Notes: generated by a model not told the origin, from the sequence alone. A stretch of 64,000 bases of DNA from Micromonospora echinaurantiaca (GCF_900090235.1 NZ_LT607750.1:563501-627500), one strand, 5' to 3'; numbered from the stretch's first letter, positions 45,603-58,857 are shown. Program-made: numbers and translations.

Positions 45603-46826
45603 TCAGAACACCTCCATGCCGGCCGGGGCGCGGTGCCAGCCGAACGCCGGCCCGGCGGCGGCCAGGGCGCCGGGGCGCAGCTCGTGGACCCGGCCCGCGG
45701 CGGCCAACGCCCCCAGCCCGGCCCCGCCGAGGTAGAGCTCGCCGAGGCAGCGCACGTCACAGGCCAGCGCCGCCGGCCGGTCGGTCGGTACGCACTCCGC
45801 ACCGTCCGGGCCGCCGGTCAGCCGCCACCGGCCGGTGTTCCCCGGCAGCAGCTCGTCGGTGATCTCGATCACCAGGTCCACCCCGGTGGCGTACCGGCGG
45901 GCGGCGAGCGCGGCCGGCACGTCGACCACCCGCAGCCAGAGCGCGTCGACGAGCTGGGCGCCGAGCCGACGCGGCTCGTTGACCAGCCGCAGCAGCGGCT
46001 CGTCCACCGCCGCCGCCCGGAAGGTCAACTGCCGGGTCAGGTCGATGGAGAGCAGCATCCGCCACAGCGCCGCGTACGCGTCGGGAGTGATGGCCACCAC
46101 CTCGTCGACGAGGGTGTGCCCGCGGGGCCCGGAGTGGTCCCACTCGGCCCGGGTGCGGAACAGCCCGTACCCGTCGACCCCGTCGGGGCCCTCGTGCAGC
46201 ACCACCCGCCGCTCGGTGGCGCCCCCGCGCTGGGTCGCCGGGTCGCCGAGCACGTACCGCCACCAGGCGGCGTTCCGGCTCGACCAGCCCGGCCGGTCGG
46301 GGCGCACCCGGTCGTACACCCGGGCCAGCTCGGCCTGGCGCGCGGCCAGGCGGTCCAGGCGCAGCCGGCCCGCCTCGGGCGCCGGCCCGGGCAGCCGCAG
46401 CTCGCCGGTGGCGCACTCCAGCGAGAGCCGCTGCGCGGCCAGCCCGTAGCCGAACCGGGGGTAGATCCGCCCCTCGGTGGCCCAGAGCACGGCCACCGGC
46501 TCCCGGCCGGCGTCGGCGAGCTGCCGCAGCTGGTGGCGCATCAGCGAGGTGAGCAGGCCGCGGCGGCGGTGGGTCGGCACCACCCCGACCATGCTGACGT
46601 GGGCGGCCGGCACAGTGCCGCCCGGCACGGTTAGCCGGCGGGTGAAGGCGGTGGCGCTGGCCACCGGTTCGGTGCCGTCGCGGATCAGCAGCGCCCGCTC
46701 CGGCTCGAAGAGGCCGCGTTCGATCTCGTGCGTCTCGGCGTCGAACCCGCTGTGGAACAGGTCACCGAGCATCCGGGAAAGCTCGTCGAAGTCCTCGGCG
46801 CGGGCCGGCAGCGGGGAGTTCGTCAC
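45603..46826 (-). CDS. Eis-like GNAT N-acetyltransferase
   Basis: The 407-residue length, two tandem GNAT domains and the C-terminal sterol-carrier-like domain match Eis. The acetyl-CoA loop is VGVVPTHRRRGLLTSLMRHQL near residue 85, followed by EPVAVLWATEGRIYPRFGYG. The protein ends in AGMEVF, where the terminal carboxylate acts as a base in Eis. Eis enzymes acetylate amines, including some aminoglycosides and lysine side chains; the substrate here is unknown. Start MTNSPLPARAEDFDEL at 46826. Confidence 0.88.
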   Translation of the reverse strand: MTNSPLPARAEDFDELSRMLGDLFHSGFDAETHEIERGLFEPERALLIRDGTEPVASATAFTRRLTVPGGTVPAAHVSMVGVVPTHRRRGLLTSLMRHQLRQLADAGREPVAVLWATEGRIYPRFGYGLAAQRLSLECATGELRLPGPAPEAGRLRLDRLAARQAELARVYDRVRPDRPGWSSRNAAWWRYVLGDPATQRGGATERRVVLHEGPDGVDGYGLFRTRAEWDHSGPRGHTLVDEVVAITPDAYAALWRMLLSIDLTRQLTFRAAAVDEPLLRLVNEPRRLGAQLVDALWLRVVDVPAALAARRYATGVDLVIEITDELLPGNTGRWRLTGGPDGAECVPTDRPAALACDVRCLGELYLGGAGLGALAAAGRVHELRPGALAAAGPAFGWHRAPAGMEVF

Positions 46827-46937
46827 CGCTCGTGTCTAACCGACCGGTCCGCCGTCAGCGACCGATTTGCCGGCTGGCTACCCTCGAAACCGGGACGGCG
46901 ACCGGTAGGCCGCCGCCGGTCCAGGGGAGGGGACGAG

Positions 46938-47504
46938 ATGGCAGACCAGACGCAGCCGTGGGCGGAGCGGACCGTCGAGGTGCCGCCGCAGCCGGGTGCC
47001 GCGGTGCCGCCGCAGCCCGGCGTCGGGGTGCCCTCGCAGCGCGACGCGTTCCGGCCGGGGGTGGCGTCGGTCGGCCGGCCGCGGACGCCGCGCACCGAGC
47101 CGTTCCCGGTCGTCGAGGAGCCGACCGGCACCGGTTGGCCGGGCGGGCCTTCGCCACGGCGGCCGATGAGCTGGCACATGGCGCAGTTGCGGCGTGGCGG
47201 CGAGTGGAGCGCGGCCGGCGTGCTCTTCGCCTTCGTCTGCTGGGGCATCTGGGCGATCTCCGGCGGTGGCGACCTGACCGGCCCGTTCCTGATCTTCGTG
47301 CTGAGCCTGCTGGTGGCGGCCGGGCTCTTCACGCTCGCCCGGCTGCTCGGCCGGGTGGTGCTGGAGCGGCAGCTGGGCCGGGTACGCCGCAGCGCCCGCG
47401 GCGCGCACCTGGTGACCGCGGTCTTCCTGGCCGGCCTCGGCATCGCCTACCTGCAGCAGACCGAGTGGGTCGTGTCGGCCTGGAACTGGATCACCAACAA
47501 CTGA
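46938..47504 (+). CDS. Membrane protein of unknown function
   Basis: The 188-residue protein has a Pro/Gln-rich disordered N-terminus with PPQPG repeats and three hydrophobic helices in the second half: SAAGVLFAFVCWGIWAISGG, GPFLIFVLSLLVAAGLFTLA and HLVTAVFLAGLGIAYLQQT. ATG 46938 follows AGGGGAGGGG. A terminator-like hairpin follows at 47515-47556. The family is not recognised. Confidence 0.72.
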   Translation: MADQTQPWAERTVEVPPQPGAAVPPQPGVGVPSQRDAFRPGVASVGRPRTPRTEPFPVVEEPTGTGWPGGPSPRRPMSWHMAQLRRGGEWSAAGVLFAFVCWGIWAISGGGDLTGPFLIFVLSLLVAAGLFTLARLLGRVVLERQLGRVRRSARGAHLVTAVFLAGLGIAYLQQTEWVVSAWNWITNN

Positions 47505-47514
47505 TCTCCCCGGT

Positions 47515-47556
47515 ACGCCCCGGACGGGCCGGCCTGCCGCCGCCCGCCCGGGGCGT
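47515..47556 (+). terminator. Hairpin after the membrane protein gene
   Basis: ACGCCCCGGACGGGC (47515-47529) pairs with GCCCGCCCGGGGCGT (47542-47556) with one mismatch; the loop is 12 bases. It starts 10 bases after the stop. Confidence 0.75.
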
Positions 47557-47670
47557 CCGATCGCGGGTACCGCGACCGAGGTCGTCTCTCCACCAGGACG
47601 GCCGCTGCTTACCCGGCCGGCCGCGGATCATCCGTGGCCGGGCGCGCCGACCGTGTCGCTGATCGATGGC

Positions 47671-47937
47671 TCAGTGGGAGCCGCCGTGCCCCTCGGCGTC
47701 CGCCCGGGGCGAGGCGACCCGGGCGGCCGGGTCCTCGACGCCCGGCTCGCCGCCGCCCGGGGCCACCATGCCGTCGTAGTTGTAGACCGTGCCGTCCTCG
47801 CCGTGCCGCTTCGTGGTCCGCACGTAGCGGTGGATCATCCCGTCGATCTCCAGTTCCAGCAGCGCGCTGTCGCCGGCGTCGTGGGTGCTGCCGTCGCGCG
47901 GCCCACCGACCAGGTGCGCCTTCGTGTTCGTGTCCAT
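47671..47937 (-). CDS. Small conserved hypothetical protein
   Basis: The 88-residue protein starts at ATG 47937 (MDTNTKAHLVGGPRDGSTHD). Residues 30-55 read LLELEIDGMIHRYVRTTKRH, a plausible beta-hairpin pair; the C-terminus is acidic and Gly-rich (PGGGEPGVEDPAARVASP). No domain is recognised. The upstream open extension is Arg/Pro-rich and artefactual. Confidence 0.6.
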   Translation of the reverse strand: MDTNTKAHLVGGPRDGSTHDAGDSALLELEIDGMIHRYVRTTKRHGEDGTVYNYDGMVAPGGGEPGVEDPAARVASPRADAEGHGGSH

Positions 47938-47985
47938 AGCCGATGCCCTACCCGGGGCGTCCCACCGCAAAACGGGCGGCCGACG

Positions 47986-48060
47986 CGGCCGGCACGGGTG
48001 GCGGGCGGGGGCGCGGGCGGCGGGCCGGCGCGGGCGGCGCGGGCGGCGCGGGCGGCGGGC
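47986..48060 (+). repeat. GC-rich simple repeat
   Basis: Runs of GGGCGGCGC and GCGGGCGGC-type units repeat without a fixed period. The stretch separates a small gene from the Hsp70-like gene's 3' end and has no coding support. Confidence 0.6.
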
Positions 48061-48065
48061 TGGGG

Positions 48066-52206
<4,141 letters not shown>

Positions 52207-52270
52207 CCGTACGGTGGTTGGTGGCCCGGCCGCGTCCGGCGGCCGGGCCACCGGCGTGCCGGTCGGGAGC

Positions 52271-53095
52271 TCAGGCCTCCGCGCCGATCACCCGCTCGCG
52301 GCGCAGCCAGGCGGCGAATCCGTCCTCGTCGACGCCGCCGGTGCTGTCGCCCGCCGCGGCGAGCACCTCCGGGTGCCCGTCGGCTATCGCGACGCCGAGC
52401 CCGACGGCGGCGAACATCGGCAGGTCGATCGGCATGTCGCCGAACGCGACGGCGTACTCGGGCGGCACGTCCAGCGCGGCGAGGGCGCGCCGCACCCCGC
52501 TGGCCTTGTCGACGCCGGCCGGGGCCGCCTCGACGACCCGATGGCCGGCCTGGCCGAAGCTCGCGACGACCGGCGCGGCACCGACGGCGGAGAGCGCGGC
52601 GATCAGCGCGGGCGGACCGAGACCGGGATGGCACACGGCCGCCACGCACGCGTCGACCTGCGGCAGCCACCGCCGCTCCACCACCGCTCGCGGTCCGAAG
52701 TGGTCGACTCCCCGGACGGCCCGGTAGGCCGCGGTCATGAACCAGGCCCGACCGTCGTAGACCGCCACCTCCGCCTCCGGCAACTGCCCGGAGAGGCGGT
52801 CGAGCAGCCCGACGAGCGTCTCGCGCGGCATCCGTTCCCGCCAGAGGTACCGGTCACCGGCCGGGTCGTAGCCGATCGCTCCGGTGCAGCAGACGGCGAT
52901 GGAGATCAGCGGGGCGAGGCCGCCCAGCGCGCGGATTCCCGCCGGGGTCCGGGCGGTGGCCGCCACCAGCGGAATCCCGGCCGCCCGCAGTGCCCGGCAG
53001 GCCGCCACCGTCGCCTCGCTCGCCGTGCCGTCGGCCCGGACGATCGTGCCGTCCAGATCGGTGACCACGGCCCGTACGTCCCGTCGCCCGCCCAC
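52271..53095 (-). CDS. HAD superfamily (Cof-type) hydrolase
   Basis: The 274-residue protein has the HAD motif I AVVTDLDGTIVRADG at residue 9, motif II LVAATARTPAG, and motif III/IV at KASGVRRALAAL and AVAFGDMPIDLPMFAAVGLGVAI. The large cap domain between motifs II and III marks the Cof/IIB subfamily, phosphatases of sugar or nucleotide phosphates. GTG 53095 gives MGGRRDVRA. It stands alone, divergent from the padR gene. Confidence 0.9.
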   Translation of the reverse strand: MGGRRDVRAVVTDLDGTIVRADGTASEATVAACRALRAAGIPLVAATARTPAGIRALGGLAPLISIAVCCTGAIGYDPAGDRYLWRERMPRETLVGLLDRLSGQLPEAEVAVYDGRAWFMTAAYRAVRGVDHFGPRAVVERRWLPQVDACVAAVCHPGLGPPALIAALSAVGAAPVVASFGQAGHRVVEAAPAGVDKASGVRRALAALDVPPEYAVAFGDMPIDLPMFAAVGLGVAIADGHPEVLAAAGDSTGGVDEDGFAAWLRRERVIGAEA

Positions 53096-53134
53096 CGGAC
53101 GGATCCTGCCATGCCGTCGGCGGTCGCGTCGGCA

Positions 53135-53175
53135 AGCTAGGTTGTTGCGCTAGCTAGATGGCGGCGCTAGGTTGT
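53135..53175 (+). promoter_or_regulatory. Repeated GCTAGGTTGT motif upstream of padR
   Basis: GCTAGGTTGT occurs at 53135-53144 and again at 53166-53175, with the palindromic GCTAGCTAG between them (53150-53158). The arrangement suggests a PadR operator over the promoter of the padR-ABC operon. Confidence 0.5.
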
Positions 53176-53211
53176 CGGCGTGATCTTTCCAGCAGGTCTG
53201 GGCGGCGCCGG

Positions 53212-53550
53212 ATGAACCAGGAACGGCGGGCGCAGTGGCTGCGCGGGGTGCTCGACCTCTGTGTCCTCGGGCTGCTCAGCCGGGGAGAGTCCTACGGCTA
53301 CGAGCTGTCGCAGGCGCTGAAGGCCAGTGGGCTCGGCACCGTGCAGGGCGGCACGCTCTACCCGGTGCTGCTGCGGTTGCAGCGCTCGGGCCTGCTCACC
53401 GCGCACTGGCGGGAGGGCGAGACCGGCCCGGCGCGCAAGTACTACCGGATCAGCCCGGCCGGCAGCGCGGCGTTGCGTACGGCCGCCATCGACTGGACCG
53501 CCTTCGCCGCGAGCGTCGGCACGATTCTGCACGAGGAGTCGAACCGGTGA
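53212..53550 (+). CDS. PadR family transcriptional regulator
   Basis: The 112-residue protein starts at ATG 53212. The winged helix reads LLSRGESYGYELSQALKASGLGTVQGGTLYPVLLRLQRSGLLTAHWREGETGPARKYYRISPAG, typical of PadR-s1 proteins. It probably represses the ABC operon downstream, releasing on a drug-like ligand. Its stop overlaps the next gene (GTGA). Confidence 0.93.
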   Translation: MNQERRAQWLRGVLDLCVLGLLSRGESYGYELSQALKASGLGTVQGGTLYPVLLRLQRSGLLTAHWREGETGPARKYYRISPAGSAALRTAAIDWTAFAASVGTILHEESNR

Positions 53551-54374
53551 ACCACAACGCCTGGCTTGCCGCCCTCACCGGCGAGCTGCGCCGGCACGGC
53601 GTCGGGCCCGACCTGGCCGGACACGTCGTCGCCGAGGCCGCCACCCACCTGCGCGAGAGCGGGGAACCGCCGCTGCGGGTCTTCGGGCCGCCCGACGTGT
53701 ACGCCCAGGCGGTCGCGGACAGCCTCGGCGGCCCAGACCAGCGCCCGCCCCGCCGGCAGCCGGGCCCGGTCCGGCTCGCGGCCCAGGGCATCAGCAAGCG
53801 CTACCGGGGCCGGACCGTCCTGGACCGGGTCGACCTCACCGTCCGGGCGGGGGAGATCGCCGCGGTGGTCGGTGCCAACGGGGCCGGCAAGAGCACCTTC
53901 CTGCGGATCTGCGCCGGAATGCTCAGCCCGGACGCCGGCACGGTGCGGGTGCACGGCACGCTCGGCTACTGCCCGCAGGACGGTGGCACCGCCGAGTTCC
54001 TCGACCCGGACGAGCACTTCGTGCTGGTCGGTGCGGGCCGGGGCCTGAACCGGGCCGCGGCCCGCCGGGCCGGCCGGGCCGGAGCCGCCGTGCTGGACTG
54101 GGCGCCGCCGGCCGGCACCCAGGCGCGGCACCTCTCCGGCGGTACGCGCCAGAAGCTGAACCTGGTGCTGGCCCAGCTCGGTGAACCGGACGTGCTGCTG
54201 CTCGACGAGCCCTACCAGGGTTTCGACCGGGGCACCTATCTCGACTTCTGGCACGAGGTGTGGCGGTGGCGCGACGCCGGCAAGGCGATCGTCGTCGTCA
54301 CCCACCTGCTCAACCAGCTGGACCGCGTCGACATCGTGCTCGACCTGACCGCCGCCCGGGAGCCCCGCGCATGA
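53547..54374 (+). CDS. ABC transporter ATP-binding protein with N-terminal HAAS-like extension
   Basis: The 275-residue protein has a normal ABC domain from about residue 75: VVGANGAGKSTFLRICAGML, LSGGTRQKLNLVLAQ, LLLDEPYQGFD. The first 70 residues (WLAALTGELRRHGV, then GEPPLRVFGPPDVYAQAVADSLG) look like the HAAS-type helical domain that commonly follows PadR regulators. This places a regulator-associated domain directly on the ATPase. It is coupled to padR by overlap and to the permease (ATGA at 54371). Confidence 0.87.
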   Translation: MNHNAWLAALTGELRRHGVGPDLAGHVVAEAATHLRESGEPPLRVFGPPDVYAQAVADSLGGPDQRPPRRQPGPVRLAAQGISKRYRGRTVLDRVDLTVRAGEIAAVVGANGAGKSTFLRICAGMLSPDAGTVRVHGTLGYCPQDGGTAEFLDPDEHFVLVGAGRGLNRAAARRAGRAGAAVLDWAPPAGTQARHLSGGTRQKLNLVLAQLGEPDVLLLDEPYQGFDRGTYLDFWHEVWRWRDAGKAIVVVTHLLNQLDRVDIVLDLTAAREPRA

Positions 54375-55060
54375 CCAAGATCCTCGTGGTGGCCGAGAGC
54401 GCGCTGCGCGAACTGCTGCGCCGCCGTTCCGTGCTGCTCATCCTGCTGCTGTTGCCGCTGGCCTTCTACCTCAGCCGTCGCGGCGATCACCTCGGCCAGT
54501 CGATCCGGTTCGTCTGCCTCGGGCTGGGCTGGGCGTTGAGCACCGCCGCGCTCTTCGCCGGCAGCGCGGCGCGCGGGATGGAGCCCCGGCTGCGGCTGTC
54601 CGGCTACGGCAGTCTGCACCTGGTGCTCGGGCGGTTGCTCGCCCTGTGGACGGTCGGTGTGCTGCTGTCCGCGCCGTACTTCGTGCTGATCCTGGTCGAC
54701 CAGCACGACGTCCGGTACGGCGCGATCGCCCTCATCATGGCGTTGACGGTGGCCGTCGCCACCCCGTTCGGCCTGCTGCTCAGCGCGGCCCTGCCCCGCG
54801 AGCTGGAGGGCACGCTGGTGCTGCTGACGATCGTCGGCCTGCAGATGGTGATGGACCCGGCCGACACCACCACCCGGGCGCTGCCGTTCTGGTTCAGCCG
54901 CGAGATCGGCACGTACGCCATCGACCACACCGACGGCGGCTACCTCGTCCGGGGGCTGACCCAGGGGCTCACGTTCGCGGTCGTGCTCACCGTGCTGGTC
55001 GCCGTGGCCGCCGCGGTCCGGCTCCGCCACCGCCGGCACCTGCGGTTCGCCCAGCCGTGA
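54371..55060 (+). CDS. ABC transporter permease
   Basis: The 229-residue protein contains six hydrophobic helices, beginning LLRRRSVLLILLLLPLAFYL and ending LTFAVVLTVLVAVAAAV, with a charged loop around RLSGYGSLHLVLGRLLAL. It is the membrane half for the first ATPase. Its stop overlaps the second ATPase. Confidence 0.85.
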   Translation: MTKILVVAESALRELLRRRSVLLILLLLPLAFYLSRRGDHLGQSIRFVCLGLGWALSTAALFAGSAARGMEPRLRLSGYGSLHLVLGRLLALWTVGVLLSAPYFVLILVDQHDVRYGAIALIMALTVAVATPFGLLLSAALPRELEGTLVLLTIVGLQMVMDPADTTTRALPFWFSREIGTYAIDHTDGGYLVRGLTQGLTFAVVLTVLVAVAAAVRLRHRRHLRFAQP

Positions 55061-55932
55061 TCCAGGCCGTCGAGCTCACCAAGCAGTACGGCGGAGTCCG
55101 CGCCGTGGACGGCGTGAGCTTCTCGGCCAGACCCGGCAGGGTGACCGGGTTCCTCGGGCTCAACGGCGCGGGCAAGACGACGACGCTGCGGATGCTGCTC
55201 GGTCTGACCCGACCGACCGCCGGCGCGGCGTTGATCAACAACAGCAGGTTCCGCGACCTCGTGAACCCACCGGCACAGGTCGGTGCGGTCCTCGAACAGG
55301 GCCTCAGCCATCCGGGGCAGACCGGGCGGGCGCACCTGGTCGCACAGGCCATCGCGGCCGGTGTGCGCCGTTCACGCGCCGACGAACTGCTCGACTACGT
55401 CGGGCTGGCGCGTGCCGCGGACCAGCGCAGTGGCGACTACTCGCTGGGCATGCGTCAGCGCCTGGCGGTGGCGACAGCACTGCTGGGTGACCCGCCGGTG
55501 CTGGTGCTCGACGAGCCGGCGAACGGCCTCGACCCGGAGGGCATCGCGTGGCTTCGCCGACTGCTGCGGGACCATGCCCGGCAGGGCGGGACGGTACTGA
55601 TCTCCAGTCACCTGCTCTCCGAGTTGGCGCAGCTCATCGACGACGTCGTCATCATCGCCAAGGGGAAGATCAGATGTGCGGCGCCGCTGGCCAGCCTGTA
55701 CGGGACCGCGGGTCACCGACTGCGAATCCGGGGTCGCGACCCCCGACGTCTCCGGCAGGCGTTCGAGAGTTTCGGGGCTCGGGTCACCACCGACGGACAC
55801 ACCCTGGAGGTGGTGGGACTGTCCCCCGAGGCCGCGGGTGACATCGCCTTCAACGCGGGGGTGCCGCTCCACGAGTTGACCGTCGACACCCCGAACCTCG
55901 AACAGATCTTCCTCGACCTGGCGGCCGGCTGA
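55057..55932 (+). CDS. ABC transporter ATP-binding protein (DrrA/CcmA-like)
   Basis: The 291-residue protein has GLNGAGKTTTLRMLLGL, a YSLGMRQRLAVATALLG signature (LSGGQ replaced by SLGMRQ), VLVLDEPANGLDPEGI, and a C-terminal extension of the drug-export class. It forms a second transporter pair with the following gene, overlapping by one base. Confidence 0.92.
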   Translation: MIQAVELTKQYGGVRAVDGVSFSARPGRVTGFLGLNGAGKTTTLRMLLGLTRPTAGAALINNSRFRDLVNPPAQVGAVLEQGLSHPGQTGRAHLVAQAIAAGVRRSRADELLDYVGLARAADQRSGDYSLGMRQRLAVATALLGDPPVLVLDEPANGLDPEGIAWLRRLLRDHARQGGTVLISSHLLSELAQLIDDVVIIAKGKIRCAAPLASLYGTAGHRLRIRGRDPRRLRQAFESFGARVTTDGHTLEVVGLSPEAAGDIAFNAGVPLHELTVDTPNLEQIFLDLAAG

Positions 55933-56534
55933 TGATCGCGTTGGTGAGCAGCGAGCTCTACCGAGCCGTGACGATCCGGTCCAGCCGGGCCTCCATCGTC
56001 GTGTTCGGCGTGCTGGGCATGCTGTTCGGCGTTCTGAACATCGACGCCTGGGCACTGCTGGCCGGGATGGGCGCGTTCGGGATCGCCGTCATGATCGTGG
56101 CCCAGCACCATCAACACCGGACGGCCGTCCTGCTGTACCTGGCCCGACCCCGACGGGCGCTGGTCCTGGTCAGCCAGGTCATCACCAGCGTGATCGTGGC
56201 GACGGGCTTCGCGGCGATCAGCGGCGTCACGGTGGTCGCCAGGGATGAAGCGTCCCGCTACCAGGCCATCCTGACCGTCGTGCCGATCATCGCCGGGTTC
56301 GCTGCCGCGAACGCGGCGATCGTCCGTCGGCCCACCTGGCTGTTCCTCGGCTACGCCGGATGGTTCGTCTTCGTCGAGGGCCTGATCGGCAGGTTCGAGG
56401 CGCCGCTGCCGTTCTCCTCCTTCCTGGGTGCCGGCGCCGGCGACCACCGGAGCCTCCTTGTCGCCGCTGCCTGGACCGTCCTGGCAGGCGCGGCGGCGGT
56501 CATCGCCGTCCGCCGCGACCTGGCGAGCGACTGA
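55932..56534 (+). CDS. ABC transporter permease (small)
   Basis: The 200-residue protein is predicted with about six membrane helices (AVTIRSSRASIVVFGVLGMLF, WALLAGMGAFGIAVMIVAQH, VVPIIAGFAAANAAIVR, WLFLGYAGWFVFVEG). Shorter than usual ABC-2 permeases; probably the membrane part for the preceding ATPase. A real start is ATG 55932, which shares its first base with the previous stop (TGATG). Confidence 0.78.
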   Translation: MIALVSSELYRAVTIRSSRASIVVFGVLGMLFGVLNIDAWALLAGMGAFGIAVMIVAQHHQHRTAVLLYLARPRRALVLVSQVITSVIVATGFAAISGVTVVARDEASRYQAILTVVPIIAGFAAANAAIVRRPTWLFLGYAGWFVFVEGLIGRFEAPLPFSSFLGAGAGDHRSLLVAAAWTVLAGAAAVIAVRRDLASD

Positions 56535-56602
56535 CCACGGCCCGGGCACTCGTGGACCGTCCGGCCTCCCCGGACGGGTGACGCCCCGGAATAGCAGGAC
56601 CG

Positions 56603-57256
56603 TCAGAGGCCGAACATCGGACGGCAGGCCGACAGCCCCTCGACCCTCGCCGTGGGCCGGCTCTGCTGAGCCCACTTCGCCCTGGTGAGCCGTAGGCGGT
56701 CGGAGACCACGGCCTCCTCGCCGCGAGCGTCGACCGAGATGCCGTCGGGCTCGTAGCCGAGCTTGCGGGAGACGCCCTGCGAGGCGTGGTTGTCCTGGAA
56801 CACCTCGGTGAGCGCGGCCCGGGCGTCGAGGTGGTCGAACGCCAGCGTGAGCAGACCGACCCGGGCCTCGGTCCCGTAGCCCCTGCGCTGGTGCTCGATA
56901 CCGAGCCAGGAGGAGGTCGTGACCTCCCGGACCACCGGGAAGTCGCGGGCTCGGAGCGTGACGACGCCCAGCGGCTCTCCGTCGCGGAAGACCCCGAGCC
57001 CGAGTTGCCACGCTGCCACGCTCCACCCGCCGAGCCGGCTCCAGTGACCCTGCAGCACGACCCGCGCCCGGTCCTCGGGAGTGCCGTCGGTCCACGGCGT
57101 CAGGAACGGACGTTCGTCTGGGCGGTGGACGCCTCTGCCGGCGAGGTGGGCGAGGACCGCCAGTTCCTCCTCGCGGGGCAGGCGCAGCTCGAGTCGTGGC
57201 GTGGAGACGGTCAGGCCATACAGGGGCCACAGGTCGGCAAGCACGAGCTCGATCAT
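56603..57256 (-). CDS. GNAT family N-acetyltransferase (RimJ/RimL-like)
   Basis: The protein has 217 residues from ATG 57256 (MIELVLADLWPLYGLTVSTPRLEL). The GNAT fold shows VTTSSWLGIEHQRRGYGTEARVGLLTLAF and the trailing ASQGVSRKLGYEPDG. The upstream frame extension runs into the tRNA-like att remnant. Its closest internal parallel is the GNAT gene at 2546, but they are separate families by sequence. The substrate is unknown. Confidence 0.85.
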   Translation of the reverse strand: MIELVLADLWPLYGLTVSTPRLELRLPREEELAVLAHLAGRGVHRPDERPFLTPWTDGTPEDRARVVLQGHWSRLGGWSVAAWQLGLGVFRDGEPLGVVTLRARDFPVVREVTTSSWLGIEHQRRGYGTEARVGLLTLAFDHLDARAALTEVFQDNHASQGVSRKLGYEPDGISVDARGEEAVVSDRLRLTRAKWAQQSRPTARVEGLSACRPMFGL

Positions 57257-57334
57257 CGTGACCAGCACCTGGCCGCGCCACCGGGTTACCGAGCAGCCCG
57301 GGCACGGGCAGGTGGAAGCGGTTGTCGTGGAGCA

Positions 57335-57371
57335 GGCGACGGGAATCGAAACCGCACCGTCAGTTTGGAAG
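57335..57371. mobile_element. att-like duplication of tRNA-Gly 3' end (distal site)
   Basis: This 37-bp sequence matches bases 58861-58897, part of the intact tRNA-Gly gene, at 36 of 37 positions (GAAACC against GAACCC). It lies in the same orientation. Such duplicated tRNA ends are left by integrases that insert at a tRNA gene. The rest of the tRNA is absent here. Confidence 0.85.
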
Positions 57372-57562
57372 GTGCCTTGATCTGCCGGCACGCGCTCGCG
57401 GCGGCACTGGTGATCGGGTGGCCTTCCTCCCGGACAGTCACGGCTCGGAGCTGGTAGGAGCTGCTGTTGACCCTTGTTGACCGACCTCACGGGCACGTAA
57501 CCGGCACGACCGGCTCTCCGCCACCACCGACACCCTGTTCGTGATCGCCGCGGTTGTGCGGC

Positions 57563-58165
57563 CTACTGGTGCGTCAGCGGCAGATACCGCTCCCGGCCGC
57601 TCTGCTCAGTCGTCTGCGTGAACCCGGCCGCCTCCAGGATCGCAGCGAACTTAGCCCGTCTGCGTCGACGAATGGAGACCAAAAATAGGGTGACAGACAT
57701 CAGCGCCGCCCAGGTGACGGCGGCGACAGCCGCGGCGGCGGTGGGGGACGTCCCTCCTAGCCCGAGCCGCACACCGAGGATCGCGCACAGCACGGTGAGG
57801 ACGACATAGAGGAGCCACGTTCGCTGCTTGTCGTCGTTCCAGCCCTCGAGGTCGTAGCTGATACGGGCCTTGAACAGATCCAGCACGTCGGCAGGCACGG
57901 GGGGCAGTGCGCCCCCGGTGGAAGCATCCGGGTACTGCACTCGGTTCCGCTCGGCCCTTTCGCGGGCCTGCGGACGGGGGTCGGGTACGAAGAACAGCTG
58001 CGGTCCGTTGCGGTGTCGCTGCCGTGTGTCCGTGTACGCGTAACCGAATTGCTCGGCAACAGCGGCCATAAGGGCGAGTGAGCGCAACGTGGCCACCTGC
58101 TCGACCTCCACCGGCTGCCCGCCGGCCATCTTCCGCAACATCTTCCGCACGTGCCGCTGTCCCAC
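57563..58165 (-). CDS. Hypothetical membrane protein inside the decayed element
   Basis: The protein has 200 residues from GTG 58165, with GGGGGA seven bases upstream; a longer frame to 58288 exists. Two hydrophobic helices in the second half (YVVLTVLCAILGVRLGLG and VAAVTWAALMSVTLFLVSI) end in a basic SIRRRRRAKF tail. The N-terminal part is charged and helical. No domain is recognised. Its position between the two att copies suggests element cargo. Confidence 0.6.
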   Translation of the reverse strand: MGQRHVRKMLRKMAGGQPVEVEQVATLRSLALMAAVAEQFGYAYTDTRQRHRNGPQLFFVPDPRPQARERAERNRVQYPDASTGGALPPVPADVLDLFKARISYDLEGWNDDKQRTWLLYVVLTVLCAILGVRLGLGGTSPTAAAAVAAVTWAALMSVTLFLVSIRRRRRAKFAAILEAAGFTQTTEQSGRERYLPLTHQ

Positions 58166-58368
58166 CAGCGATCCCCCATCACATCGTTGATCAGACTTGC
58201 ACAGCCTCTCGCTCGGGAAAGGCCGGAGGTCCATCCACCAGTGCCACGGTCCCGGTTGAGCCGAGCCACCGTAGCGGGTTCGAGACATGCCGCAGGGAAG
58301 CGGGCCGCCGCTCGGCCCCCCATGTCAAGCGGGCCTTGACGGCTCGTGCGGGCGCTGCCGGAATCTTT

Positions 58369-58803
58369 GGCCCGCCCAAGTCGGCTGCCGGCCGTCGCTC
58401 CGTCACCATTCCGGCGGCTATCCGCCCGGATCTCCGGCGTCACCTGCGCGACTTCGTAGCCGACGACTCTGACGCCCTGGTTTTCACCGGCGCGAAGGGT
58501 GCTGCCCTGCGCCGCTCCAACTTCCAGAAGGCGGCCGGTTGGTCCGCCTCTGTGGCTGCTGCCGGTCTGCCCGGCTTCCACTTTCACGACCTGCGGCACA
58601 CCGGGACCACCCTCGCCGCTGGCACTGGTGCCGGCCTGGCCGACCTGATGGCGCGCATGGGACACGGCTCGACCCGCGCCGCGATGATCTACCAGCACGC
58701 GACAGCCGAGCGTGACAAGTCCATCGCGGGAGCGCTCAGCGCCAGCATCGCCAAGGAACGCGATCGGGCACGTAGCGGGCACACCCGGAAGGGCAAGCGA
58801 TAA
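58369..58803 (+). pseudogene. Truncated tyrosine recombinase (integrase) fragment
   Basis: Only the C-terminal catalytic part is present: GPPKSAAGRRSVTIP, then HDLRHTGTTLAAGTG, the MGHGSTRAAMIYQHAT His...Tyr motif, and a basic tail. The N-terminal DNA-binding domain and the first catalytic Arg segment are missing, and no start codon with a ribosome site is seen at the edge. It stands immediately next to the tRNA-Gly site it would have used, which fits an old integrated element. Confidence 0.85.
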
Positions 58804-58857
58804 GTATGGATGCGGCCCAGGTCGGAAGTTACCTCTGACCTGGGCCACCATCGCTGA

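Noticed and set aside
58078..58368. N-terminal half of the integrase gene
   Set aside because: The open frame continues upstream, but its translation has no integrase similarity and lacks the first catalytic Arg segment, so only the C-terminal fragment is accepted.
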